Source of the DNA: CAZYAK01 sp964403335
GTDB taxonomy: Bacteria > Patescibacteriota > Gracilibacteria > Peribacterales > Peribacteraceae
Length of the DNA stretch: 64,000 nt
Direction of reading: 5' to 3'
NCBI GenBank assembly: GCA_964403335.1
Contig: CAYOFI010000002.1
Span: forward strand, 62,001 to 126,000
Shown here: piece after piece, positions 16,707 to 24,440 of the stretch
Layout: each line of letters starts with the position of its first letter
How positions within the stretch are numbered: position 1 is the first letter of the stretch
The notes under the pieces: model-generated
The model's database searches: none
What the model saw: only the letters and a program-made list of their open reading frames with translations
Told to the model about the DNA's origin: nothing
Made by a program: the position numbers and the translations under genes

Positions 16707-17959
16707 GCGATCCGTTGCAGCGTGCTCGAGTGCGGATTGCAGAAGACTTCCCGTAATTTGCGATCATTGAGGGCGGCATCATCAATGCCCACACAGGCGT
16801 AACACACTCCCGTCTCCGCACCTTTTCCCAAAGATTCGGCACCTGTATCGGGCAGGTCACGCCGCAACAACACGATGCCATTCAACACTTTTTGCGCATC
16901 GGATTGCGTCAACGTCTCCGCTGCTTTCTTCTCGCTGTTCCACTTGCTCAGTGTCGTACCCGTTCTGACGAATGCACGCTCTTTATTCGGATTGAAAATC
17001 GTCAGGTCCCGCAGTATTCCTTCCACTTTATCGCTCGGAACGGCCAAATACTTCCATTGTTTGAGTTTCAGAGATGGTGAAAATCTGCGTGCGGTCTGCT
17101 CCACGGTCCGTTCTTCGTTATTGACGATGATCGTATCGATGAACAGCTCCGTCAGTGCGGTCTTATGCGGCGTGATGGCCGTCAGCGATGTCATACTCGC
17201 CACGGACCGAGCCGCCCCGATCGCATGCTTCGACGTCAGCCAAATTTTCAAAGCTTCAAAATACGGGCCGCCTTCGGGTGACCGTTCAGGATGCGGCATC
17301 AGTGCCACGACGTTTCCCGCGGGGTTGCAGATGCCCGCGGCGGCCAGTGTCGACCCGTTGGGCGTGTACATCGTATCTTCGGAAATAGTTCCTTCACTGT
17401 CGCAGTACTTGAAGACGATCTGGTCATTCTTCTCCAGTTCCGCAAACAAATCTTTGTCTTCCGTCACAAACCGCCCTTCCCCGTGCGCGATGGGCAGATG
17501 CATCACGCCGTCCCACTCCGAGGTCGCGCAGCGGTTCGATTCGCACGTGCGCGTGATCCACACCCATTCGTTGATGAAACCTGGCGCGTGAAAGCCTTTG
17601 GCAGACGGAATCGCGTTGCGTGCGAGCGACATGTGCAGCCCTTTATCCATCGGAATCAGTCCGCTTTCGACCAGTACCTGAGCCCCGTTGCAGTTGCCGA
17701 TCACGGCTTTGCCGGCATCCGCCTCCTGTCCGATGAAATCCATCAACGGATCCCGCCCCGCCACCATGCCGCTACGGCCGCGGTCTTCGTACGCAAATCC
17801 CCCGACCAGGAAATACGCGTCCACATCCTTCAATTTGGCGCGATCATCGTTCCACCGGAAATACATCGCCTCCATGCCCGCTTGGCGGATATGGCGCATC
17901 GATTCGACCTCGCAGTTGTTTCCCGGAAACGAGACGACGGCGACCAGGGGCGTTTTCAT
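16703..17959 (-). CDS. purQ: Phosphoribosylformylglycinamidine synthase glutaminase subunit with a C-terminal extension
   Basis: The N-terminal ~260 residues are a class I glutamine amidotransferase: VSFPGNNCEVESMRH, FLVGGFAYEDRGRSG, VIGNCNGAQVLVESGL (nucleophile Cys), LPIAHGEGRF and MPHPERSPEGG (catalytic His/Glu). This supplies ammonia to FGAM synthase in purine synthesis. Ordinary PurQ ends there; this protein continues ~155 residues (SLKLKQWKYLAVPSDKVEG ... CYACVGID) of unknown fold. I choose ATG 17959 (MKTPLVAVVS) over 17980 because an extended -10, TGGTATAAT (17966-17974 complement), sits 6 nt upstream, implying a leaderless transcript. Coupled to the SpoU gene. Confidence 0.88.
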   Translation of the reverse strand: MKTPLVAVVSFPGNNCEVESMRHIRQAGMEAMYFRWNDDRAKLKDVDAYFLVGGFAYEDRGRSGMVAGRDPLMDFIGQEADAGKAVIGNCNGAQVLVESGLIPMDKGLHMSLARNAIPSAKGFHAPGFINEWVWITRTCESNRCATSEWDGVMHLPIAHGEGRFVTEDKDLFAELEKNDQIVFKYCDSEGTISEDTMYTPNGSTLAAAGICNPAGNVVALMPHPERSPEGGPYFEALKIWLTSKHAIGAARSVASMTSLTAITPHKTALTELFIDTIIVNNEERTVEQTARRFSPSLKLKQWKYLAVPSDKVEGILRDLTIFNPNKERAFVRTGTTLSKWNSEKKAAETLTQSDAQKVLNGIVLLRRDLPDTGAESLGKGAETGVCYACVGIDDAALNDRKLREVFCNPHSSTLQRIA

Positions 17960-17965
17960 GGTCAA

Positions 17966-17974
17966 ATTATACCA
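17966..17974 (-). promoter_or_regulatory. Extended -10 element of purQ (leaderless)
   Basis: TGG-TATAAT on the minus strand with only 6 nt between the hexamer and the ATG, so transcription should start at or next to the start codon. Confidence 0.65.
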
Positions 17975-18039
17975 TGTCATCCATCGACAAGCTCAGGACG
18001 ACAAGGCTGTCATGGTGAGCCTGTCGAACCATGACGTGA

Positions 18040-18582
18040 TCAAATCGTCATCATATCCTCCTCCTTCTTCTTTGCCAAATCCCCGATAGCCGCATTGGCA
18101 GCGTCGACGGCCTTCTGGAGCTCTTCCAGGAGGGTCTCGCGTACATCTTCATCTTTCTCGGCCTTGATGATGTCGTGCGCGATTTGGCGAAGCTTGCGGA
18201 TGGCGATACGTGCCTCTTCCGCCTCTTGATGGACGATTTTGGTCAATTGCGTGCGGCGTTCCTGCGTCATGGACGGGAGCGTGATGCGCAGCACCACGCC
18301 GTCGTTGACGGGCGATGCTCCCAAGTTGGACTGCTGAATCGCCTTCTCCACGGCCCCCAAAATCGACCGGTCCCAGGGCTGAATGACGATCATTTTGGCC
18401 TCCGGCACCATCACGCCCGCCACGGCACGCAACTCCTGCTTTTGACCGTAGGCATCCACAATAATGTGGTCCACCAGTCCCGCATGCGCGCGCCCGGTCT
18501 GCAACTTGGAGTAGTTTGCTTTTAAGTGGGCAAGCGCCTTTTCGGCGTCGGCGTGGAATGCGGAAATGCGGGGATCAGTCAT
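18040..18582 (-). CDS. frr: Ribosome recycling factor
   Basis: 180 residues from ATG 18582 (MTDPRISAFHADAEK); the longer upstream frame overlaps pyrH and is spurious. Signature segments: LKANYSKLQTGRAHAGLVD, QELRAVAGVMVPEAKMIVI, IQPWDRSILGAVEKAIQQS, LGASPVNDGVVLRITLP and the C-terminal KKLRQ-type helix (IRKLRQIAHDIIK). RRF splits post-termination ribosomes together with EF-G. It follows pyrH on the same strand, the classic pyrH-frr order. The leader (CTTTTTCCTTTGTTTCGT) is pyrimidine-rich and has no Shine-Dalgarno. Confidence 0.95.
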   Translation of the reverse strand: MTDPRISAFHADAEKALAHLKANYSKLQTGRAHAGLVDHIIVDAYGQKQELRAVAGVMVPEAKMIVIQPWDRSILGAVEKAIQQSNLGASPVNDGVVLRITLPSMTQERRTQLTKIVHQEAEEARIAIRKLRQIAHDIIKAEKDEDVRETLLEELQKAVDAANAAIGDLAKKKEEDMMTI

Positions 18583-18626
18583 ACGAAACAAAGGAAAAAG
18601 TACTCCCAACCTAGCATTGAGACGCT

Positions 18627-19328
18627 TCAATGCACAACCGTTCCGATCTTTTCGCCCTTCGCGGCGCGCAGAAGATTGCCTTTTCCAAAGAAGTTGAAGA
18701 CGACAATCGGCAGTTTCTGTTCTTGGCACAGACTGAACGCCGCCTGGTCCATCACTTGCAAATGTTGTTCCAATGCGTCCTGGTAACTGAGCTGGTCGTA
18801 TTTTTTGGCATCGGGGTTCGTGCGCGGATCTTTGTTGTAGACTCCGTCGACGTTTGTGGCCTTCAAAAGCACATCGCACTGCAGCTCCAGTGCGCGCAGG
18901 GCGGCTGCCGAATCTGTGGTGAAGTACGGGTTACCCGTTCCTCCGCCGCAGATGACGATGCGGTTTTTTTCCAGGTGACGTTGGGCGCGGCGCTTGATGA
19001 AGGGCTCCGCAAGCTGCGGGATATCGATGGCTGAAAGGACGCGTGTTTCGGAACCTCGTGCTTCCAAAGCTGACTGCAAAGCAACGCTATTCATGACCGT
19101 TGCAAGCATGCCCATCGCATCGCTGGCCGTACGCTCGATGCCGCTGTCTTTCGTATCGCGGTAGCGCCAAATATTCCCGCCGCCCACCACGATCACGACC
19201 TGCGCAAAGGCGGCGACTTCCGCAATCTGCCCGGCAATGTCGTTCAACGTGGGTCTGTCGATTCCAAACTCGGTCTCCCCTGCAAACACCTCGCCGGAGA
19301 GTTTCAACATGATGCGCTTATAGCTCAT
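18627..19328 (-). CDS. pyrH: UMP kinase
   Basis: 233 residues from ATG 19328 (MSYKRIMLKLSGEVF). An amino-acid-kinase fold protein that converts UMP to UDP. Diagnostic segments: LKLSGEVFAGE, VIVVGGGNIWRYRD, RTASDAMGMLATVMNSVAL (in part DAMGMLATVMNS), CGGGTGNPYFTTDSAAALRA (GGTGNPYFTTDSAA), LLKATNVDGVYNKDP and VVFNFFGKGNLLRA. A TGCTATAAT extended -10 lies 9 nt before the start, and AGAGAGG within those 9 nt resembles a Shine-Dalgarno, so the leader is very short. Upstream of frr. Confidence 0.96.
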   Translation of the reverse strand: MSYKRIMLKLSGEVFAGETEFGIDRPTLNDIAGQIAEVAAFAQVVIVVGGGNIWRYRDTKDSGIERTASDAMGMLATVMNSVALQSALEARGSETRVLSAIDIPQLAEPFIKRRAQRHLEKNRIVICGGGTGNPYFTTDSAAALRALELQCDVLLKATNVDGVYNKDPRTNPDAKKYDQLSYQDALEQHLQVMDQAAFSLCQEQKLPIVVFNFFGKGNLLRAAKGEKIGTVVH

Positions 19329-19337
19329 ATCCTCTCT

Positions 19338-19346
19338 ATTATAGCA
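19338..19346 (-). promoter_or_regulatory. Extended -10 of pyrH
   Basis: TGC-TATAAT on the minus strand, 9 nt before the pyrH ATG. Confidence 0.6.
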
Positions 19347-19433
19347 CAAAAATCGATCCTGAACGATGCCTCATAACCGCCCGTACATCTCATCCGGTGC
19401 GTCCGCCGCAAAACACGCGTAGAATGAAGATAT

Positions 19434-19511
19434 GCCCCGGTAGCTCAGTTGGATTAGAGCGGGAGCCTTCTAAGCTCCAGGTCATAGGTTCGATTCCTAT
19501 CCGGGGTACCA
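19434..19511 (+). tRNA. tRNA-Arg (anticodon TCT)
   Basis: Acceptor GCCCCGG pairs with CCGGGGT (one G-T end pair), then A and an encoded CCA. D arm TAGCTCAGTTGGATTAGAGC; anticodon stem GGAGC/GCTCC with loop CTTCTAA; T-loop GGTTCGATTCC. Its last 13 bases recur at 20810-20822, marking an integration site. Confidence 0.96.
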
Positions 19512-19512
19512 T
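19500..19512 (+). repeat. attL-type direct repeat in the tRNA-Arg 3' end
   Basis: TCCGGGGTACCAT, repeated exactly at 20810-20822, brackets an AT-rich 1.3 kb insert. Confidence 0.75.
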
Positions 19513-19548
19513 ACTTTACAAAATCGTATATAATTCTAATATAATAAT

Positions 19549-19683
19549 ATGAAATCTTTTCAAAACATTTTTGTTCCGAATGAGATTAAAGCAATCATTA
19601 ATGAAGTTGATGCAAGCAAAATTAAAGATATCAGCGATTACGTAAACCTTATCCGATCATTCATTAAAGCTCGTAAAAATTAA
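19549..19683 (+). CDS. Small helical protein in the tRNA-Arg island
   Basis: 44 residues (MKSFQNIFVPNEIKAIIN ... SFIKARKN), AT-rich like the rest of the insert, with TATAAT hexamers immediately upstream (around 19530-19548). The pattern of alternating hydrophobic and charged residues suggests two amphipathic helices. No family is recognised. Being the first gene in the island it may be a regulator or simply a short hypothetical. Confidence 0.45.
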   Translation: MKSFQNIFVPNEIKAIINEVDASKIKDISDYVNLIRSFIKARKN

Positions 19684-19768
19684 CTATTCCATATAAGCCT
19701 TCTTTTAAAAAAAACCAGGTAGTTAGTTAGATTGCCTGCAATGTTTTGTGTTATAATATTCTTCTATC

Positions 19769-20302
19769 ATGATCCCTTTACCAAAATTAAAGGCTATACT
19801 TCTCTATTTTGCTCACAACACTGAGCGACTAGGGGCAGTTAAGCTCAACAAGCTATTCTATTTTTTGGATTTTGGTTTTGTAAAACAGCATGCAGTGCCT
19901 ATTACATATGATTTGTATCTAAAAAAGAAAAATGGACCTGTTCCCTCGGCAATAAATGATATGGTTCATCTGATCGCTGATGAAGAAACATCAGAAATTT
20001 CAGATACAATTGAGATTGTTAAGATTTCACCAAGAGGAAGAGTGAACAAAATGAACAAAATTGTTCCTAAGAGAAAAATAACAAATGAAGACCTAGAACT
20101 CCTTTCTTCTGATGAAATAAAATGGCTAAACAAAGTATGTGCTAAATATCGCACTGCTACAGCTGATGAAATTGAAAAGGCCTCTCATGATGAGGCGCCC
20201 TGGCAAGAAGCAAATATGAATGGTCCAATACCATATACGTTTGCGGCACATGATCCTGATTGTCTTGTAACAAAACGGGAAATCGAGTTAGCATTGGGTT
20301 GA
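19769..20302 (+). CDS. Panacea-domain (SocA/DUF4065-like) antitoxin
   Basis: 177 residues. The segments KLKAILLYFAHNTERLG, VKLNKLFYFLDFGFVKQ and YLKKKNGPVPSAINDM match the Panacea/SocA pattern in which a helical core ends in a 'GPVP' turn. Panacea proteins act as antitoxins for many unrelated toxins, sometimes as proteolytic adaptors. The next gene starts within this stop codon (TGATG), the normal two-gene arrangement. A TATAAT at 19752-19757 lies 11 nt before the ATG. GC content is far below that of neighbours, supporting transfer. The family call is from motif reading only. Confidence 0.75.
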   Translation: MIPLPKLKAILLYFAHNTERLGAVKLNKLFYFLDFGFVKQHAVPITYDLYLKKKNGPVPSAINDMVHLIADEETSEISDTIEIVKISPRGRVNKMNKIVPKRKITNEDLELLSSDEIKWLNKVCAKYRTATADEIEKASHDEAPWQEANMNGPIPYTFAAHDPDCLVTKREIELALG

Positions 20303-20712
20303 TGATCAACCCTCGGTTGTCTTTTGGTGATGTGTTCTGTTCCAAAGGCATTGATTACGTGTTTATATGCGATGATGGCGACGCCAGATACGCAGCCAAA
20401 ATCAGATCTGTCCAGGATTCGCAGGAAATAATTATTGAGCAGAGCAGAAGGATGACTCTGAACACTCCTGGCTCAACCGCTCACCTGGAGCGAAAACCCT
20501 ATACGTACTGTTACGTGACGTTGGGTACTCATTTGTATATTAACCGTATTGCTCATTTTGCCCGGTATGAGTGGCCAATGGATGATCTTCAGCCGTGGCT
20601 TCCTCGTGCGCCACTGGAACTTCCCGACAAAATGGCAATCCTTGACTATCTTAAGAAGGATAGTTTTATTACGGGGCGAATCCATAAGCTGATTGCAAAG
20701 ATACGACTGTGA
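20302..20712 (+). CDS. Putative toxin partner of the Panacea protein
   Basis: 136 residues starting MINPRLSFGDVF at the ATG that overlaps the antitoxin stop (TGATG). Contents: FGDVFCSKGIDYVFICDDGDARYAAKI, suggesting a small beta-rich domain (MazF/Doc-like placement of 'GD' strands but no firm match), then a helical C-terminus ending RIHKLIAKIRL. No known toxin family can be assigned. Its role is inferred from tight coupling to a Panacea gene inside a small mobile island. Confidence 0.6.
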   Translation: MINPRLSFGDVFCSKGIDYVFICDDGDARYAAKIRSVQDSQEIIIEQSRRMTLNTPGSTAHLERKPYTYCYVTLGTHLYINRIAHFARYEWPMDDLQPWLPRAPLELPDKMAILDYLKKDSFITGRIHKLIAKIRL

Positions 20713-20809
20713 TTTATTCGTGAACACATAAATTCATTTTTGCAAAATACATTAAATCATGATTCGTAGCCGAAAAGTCCGTATTGCATAAAAGTTCTAA
20801 CCAATCCCG

Positions 20810-20822
20810 TCCGGGGTACCAT
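20810..20822 (+). repeat. attR-type direct repeat of the tRNA-Arg end
   Basis: Exact copy of 19500-19512. It is followed by GC-rich palindromic modules (20823-20880, for example ATGGCC-TGC-GGCCAT) rather than by AT-rich DNA, so the insert ends here. Confidence 0.75.
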
Positions 20823-20885
20823 TCGACTCGCACTCGCTACGCGAGGAGCTCGCTCATGGCCTGCGGCCATTCTTTTCGAAGTCCG

Positions 20886-22505
20886 CTACCGAAGCTTCGT
20901 CAGCACCTCCCGCACAAGTGCATTATCCGGAACAAGCATCGCAAGTCTTTGGACTAACTCGGACGCCAGTTTATCGTCCTTCAATTCAGCCGCTCGGAGC
21001 GCAGCCTTGAGAACTGCTTCCGGGAGACGGACATCGCCTCGTAATTGGCGCTCGGTCATGGCCGGGATCAGTGACCGTAAAATTGTCCGCATGTCATCGT
21101 TCCTGCCCTGCGTGCTCGCGAGGGACGCGGCGTTTAAATACTGTGTGATGTCGCCGGGGTCCGCATTCAGGGCCCGTTCGTAGAATCCGCGTGCGGCAGC
21201 AAGATCGTTCCGGCGCTCGGCGGCAAGACCAAGGTTGGCAAGCGCGTGCGGGTTTCCCGGATCATTCTGCACAATGTAGGACGAGTACGTTTCCATATCT
21301 TTCCACATGGGGACGTAGAGGAACGTGCGGATGGCAAAGAGAACGAGGACGAGCCCCGACGCACCAACGATCCACGCGCGCAATTTCGGGCGCCGATCGA
21401 GCAGCGCAATCAGCAGAACCGAGGCGGTCAGCAGCAACCCGACGAGCGGCAGATAGGCGTATTTTTCGGAGGTGTAGTACAGCAATCCCGCTTTCAATGC
21501 GGATGGAAAAGTCGGCAAAAGGAAGAGTAAAAACCAGGCAAGCCCGAACCCTGCCACGGCAAATTCCGACCGCTTGCGCATCAACACGATCATGAACATG
21601 CAAAGCGCGATGACTGTGAGCATGGACAGGATGATCAGCGGATCGGCGATCGACACGCCGTCGGATTGCCATCGGAGCGACGACAGCGTCCACGGCAATA
21701 TCGACAGTGCCAGAAGTGACGCGACATTTTTTGCACCCAGATGAAGTGTTGTCGAAAGGCCGATGACGCCGACAAAAGATTTTCCGACGCTTAAGTTGAT
21801 CATCACTATCGGCACTGCGGCGAAAACAAACCATGCTTTTTCGATCAGCATTTTCACGGCACCGCGACGACCTGCGACCCGATCAAAAAGAAGAAACACC
21901 ATCGGCAATGGTGCGATGCCGACTTTTGCCAGGAGTCCGCACAGATACGCAACGATGCTCGCGATCAGCCAGAGTTTCCGGTCATCATCCTCCGCGTGCC
22001 GGATATACGCCGCGAAAGAGAGGAGTGCGAACAGCGCGGATAGAATATCTTTCCGCTGCGTCGCCCACACGACCGCTTCGGCGGTCAGCGGATGCACGGC
22101 GAAAGCGAGTCCCGCCATAAGCGCCGCCCATCGCTTTCCCGTCAACCGGTCAATGATCCAGCACACAAGCGCGGCGCACCCGATGTGCAACAACAGGTCG
22201 ATCAGGTGAAAGAGGACGGGAGATCCGTCCCCCAGCAGCCACGTCAGCCTCCAGCTGAGCATGGTCAAAGGAATGTAGACAAGGAACGGCGCATTGGCCG
22301 CCGGAAACAACGCATGGAACGCCGGTGCTCCGCCTGTGACGACGATGTTTTGGGTGATGAATTGCTCGTCATCGACGTAAAAAAACCCGTTTGCGAAGGT
22401 GTGCAGATAGGTGAAAGCGGCGGCGATTCCGATGATGAGAATGCATGTCCGCAACGAAAGAGGGCTCGTGCAGAATTTTTGCCACTGGGACGGAATAGTG
22501 CTCAC
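20886..22505 (-). CDS. TMTC-like GT-C membrane protein with TPR domain (copy 1)
   Basis: 539 residues. About ten transmembrane helices fill residues ~15-400; the first outside loop carries FFYVDDEQFITQN, the acidic motif of GT-C glycosyltransferases, and VHPLTAEAVVWATQRKDIL matches the TMTC/O-mannosyltransferase-like signature. The C-terminal ~130 residues are tetratricopeptide repeats (NPHALANLGLAAERRNDLA). It probably transfers sugars from a lipid donor to exported proteins; the substrate is unknown. GTG start at 22505 with TATACT 9 nt upstream. A close relative lies at 30551-32113. Confidence 0.75.
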   Translation of the reverse strand: MSTIPSQWQKFCTSPLSLRTCILIIGIAAAFTYLHTFANGFFYVDDEQFITQNIVVTGGAPAFHALFPAANAPFLVYIPLTMLSWRLTWLLGDGSPVLFHLIDLLLHIGCAALVCWIIDRLTGKRWAALMAGLAFAVHPLTAEAVVWATQRKDILSALFALLSFAAYIRHAEDDDRKLWLIASIVAYLCGLLAKVGIAPLPMVFLLFDRVAGRRGAVKMLIEKAWFVFAAVPIVMINLSVGKSFVGVIGLSTTLHLGAKNVASLLALSILPWTLSSLRWQSDGVSIADPLIILSMLTVIALCMFMIVLMRKRSEFAVAGFGLAWFLLFLLPTFPSALKAGLLYYTSEKYAYLPLVGLLLTASVLLIALLDRRPKLRAWIVGASGLVLVLFAIRTFLYVPMWKDMETYSSYIVQNDPGNPHALANLGLAAERRNDLAAARGFYERALNADPGDITQYLNAASLASTQGRNDDMRTILRSLIPAMTERQLRGDVRLPEAVLKAALRAAELKDDKLASELVQRLAMLVPDNALVREVLTKLR

Positions 22506-22573
22506 AGAGCACGAAGTATAGCCGTTTTGAGTGACATCTCCGCGACCGCGTAGATGCGTAATACTCTAAATTA

Positions 22574-22582
22574 TGGTATAAT
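22574..22582 (+). promoter_or_regulatory. Extended -10 of the methyltransferase gene (leaderless)
   Basis: TGG-TATAAT with the hexamer 7 nt before the ATG at 22590. Confidence 0.65.
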
Positions 22583-22589
22583 TACCTCT

Positions 22590-23546
22590 ATGCAGCAGAA
22601 TTTCCTTCATGAGATTCTTGCAGAGGCCGGCTATGACCCCGAAGCGTACAATTCTACGGTGGCCAGCATGACGGCCGCGACAGCTGCGCGCGTAGAAGCG
22701 GTACTCGAACATTTGAAAAAAGAGTTCGCCGATATGCCGCTTACAGATGCATTGCGGAGCTTGCGCGAACAGGGAGTAGGAGAAGACGCGCTTCCAAAGG
22801 CGTTTACCCTTATCGCCAGTCGATTGCGGAATGCTGCCAGCCAGCTTTTGTTGGAATTTACCGGCGTTTCGGAAGCTACGCGCAAACCTGATTGGGAAAT
22901 GTATAATTTTGCGACACAAGAACAGCCTTCCGGTCTGTATGACTTCCTGCAAAGCAAAAAACTTCTGGAGGGCTCGCATGTCGTCGTGGATTACGGATGC
23001 GGCAAGGGCAGGGATGTCGTTGCCTATTCTCGGGCAGGGAAAAAGGCGTACGGAGTGGACCATGACAAGGTCATGGCGGATGCAGCGCGCAAGTCCGTAT
23101 CGGGAACGGATGCCGTTATTTTGAGCGGAGAACTGGATGCCTCACTCTCCGTACGTCCCGAATTGGCGGGAGCCGTAGATCTGATAACGGCAAATTCTTC
23201 TCTGCAGTATCTTCCGACGGATGAATTACGCCGTACGCTGGCCACATTCAAAAAACTTTTGCGTGAGGGCGGGAAATTGGCAATCGGCCAACGATTTGTC
23301 GATATGAAAAAGTGGCTGGCCCAACCCGATGACCCGAATGACATTGTGCTGGATGTGCGTGAAGACGAAATGTGTATTTTACGTGCCGTGGACGGCAGAG
23401 CACGATGGTACAGGACCCCCGCAGCCCTGGCCCGATACCTGCATGAAGCGGGGTTCGAGATCATCCAAGAAAGCACTGCACCGCTGATTCATAGAAATAC
23501 TGCCGCGGAGGAGCATTATTTTTGTTTCTCCAGTGTGCGCCAGTAG
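22590..23546 (+). CDS. SAM-dependent class I methyltransferase
   Basis: 318 residues from ATG 22590 (MQQNFLHEILAEAGYD), chosen over an upstream ATG because of the -10 at 22577. Residues ~140-240 form a Rossmann methyltransferase: VVVDYGCGKGRDVVAYSRAG (motif I, DYGCGKGRD), YGVDHDKVMADAARK (motif II) and DLITANSSLQYLP (motif IV). The ~110-residue helical N-terminal part is not recognised. Substrate unknown. It sits between the TMTC-like protein and a TrmB regulator; its end overlaps the convergent regulator gene by 31 nt. Confidence 0.82.
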   Translation: MQQNFLHEILAEAGYDPEAYNSTVASMTAATAARVEAVLEHLKKEFADMPLTDALRSLREQGVGEDALPKAFTLIASRLRNAASQLLLEFTGVSEATRKPDWEMYNFATQEQPSGLYDFLQSKKLLEGSHVVVDYGCGKGRDVVAYSRAGKKAYGVDHDKVMADAARKSVSGTDAVILSGELDASLSVRPELAGAVDLITANSSLQYLPTDELRRTLATFKKLLREGGKLAIGQRFVDMKKWLAQPDDPNDIVLDVREDEMCILRAVDGRARWYRTPAALARYLHEAGFEIIQESTAPLIHRNTAAEEHYFCFSSVRQ

Positions 23547-24271
23547 GATTCGAACAGCACCTGGAAATTTCGGGCAATATCCGCATGGCGAATGGCGATT
23601 CCTACGGCCGTGTTGTGATCAAAGGAAAAAATACTGACCAAATCTTTGCTGATTTTTATGTCTCCCGTGAACGGAAAGAGTTCCACAGGGAGCATCCGCA
23701 CTTTGCGAAATTCTTTGGGATTATCGGGATTCACAGTGTTTGTCGCGGCGCAAATCACCCGGTTCCATGTTTGTAAAGCAATGCGCTTGCGGACAAATTC
23801 AGCGCAGTACTCCGGAATGAATGTCTGCATGTTTCCCATGTCCTCGAAACTATCTATGGGCGCCCGTTGTTCCAAAATTTTATCGTACAATTCAATCATG
23901 CTTTCCTTTCCTTCAAAAAATTGTACGCGCGGGAGGATGGAGTGCGGATTCATCATGCGGCGTAATGGATCCACAATTTCCTGTACGGCTTGTTCTTTAC
24001 GCCCGATTTCTTGACGCTGCCGATCCAGTAGCAGCAGCAATTTCTCCGGCGGCTCTGCCGTGTAGATGTATGTGTCATTTTTCTCCGCAACAGAAGCGAT
24101 CCCCTTTTTCTTGAGTTGCTTGCATGTGTACTGAGCGGTGCTTTTCACCATGCCCGTACGTTGCGCAAGCACGGATGCCGGCGCGCTTCCCACCTTCACT
24201 AAGGTCAGATACATCTCGATCTCTTTCCCGCTCAATCCCAATCCCGCCAGAGTGCTTTTTATGGTTTCCAT
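23516..24271 (-). CDS. TrmB-family transcriptional regulator (copy 1)
   Basis: 251 residues. N-terminal winged helix typical of TrmB: LAGLGLSGKEIEMYLTLVKVG (in part LGLSGKEIEMYLTL), ASVLAQRTGMVKSTAQYTCKQLKKKGI; a coiled coil (~80-110); and a C-terminal sensor domain with RVQFFEGKESMIELYDKIL, like the phospholipase-D-like effector domain of TrmB. These regulators respond to sugars in archaea and are common in CPR. It diverges from a secreted-protein gene (24441); inverted repeats in between (24279-24296 and 24303-24314) may be its operators. A paralogue is at 27310. Confidence 0.85.
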   Translation of the reverse strand: METIKSTLAGLGLSGKEIEMYLTLVKVGSAPASVLAQRTGMVKSTAQYTCKQLKKKGIASVAEKNDTYIYTAEPPEKLLLLLDRQRQEIGRKEQAVQEIVDPLRRMMNPHSILPRVQFFEGKESMIELYDKILEQRAPIDSFEDMGNMQTFIPEYCAEFVRKRIALQTWNRVICAATNTVNPDNPKEFRKVRMLPVELFPFTGDIKISKDLVSIFSFDHNTAVGIAIRHADIARNFQVLFESYWRTLEKQK

Positions 24272-24278
24272 ACATGAA

Positions 24279-24320
24279 GTGTATCATTGTATACACGTAG
24301 TGACAATACATTGTTGCCAC
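24279..24320. promoter_or_regulatory. Inverted repeats between TrmB copy 1 and the secreted-protein gene
   Basis: GTGTAT-N6-ATACAC at 24279-24296 and ACAAT-AC-ATTGT at 24303-24314 (inside GTGACAATACATTGTTGCCAC). Both lie in the divergent promoter region and are good operator candidates. Confidence 0.5.
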
Positions 24321-24440
24321 TATATTTTGGCTTATAAATACATAAATCTATGTGTATAGAGCATTATATTACAAGATAACATTGCCATAAGGTAATCAAG
24401 TACTTACACTGACACACTTTTACTCTATCCAACACCTCGT

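Noticed and set aside
17981..18039. CGACAAGCTCAGGACGAC ... GTGAGCCTGTCGAACCATGA between purQ and frr
   Set aside because: Looks like a common intergenic repeat unit seen in many genomes; only one copy here, so not called as an element.
18583..18879. N-terminal extension of frr
   Set aside because: Overlaps pyrH in another frame; the family start MTDPRISAF is at 18582.
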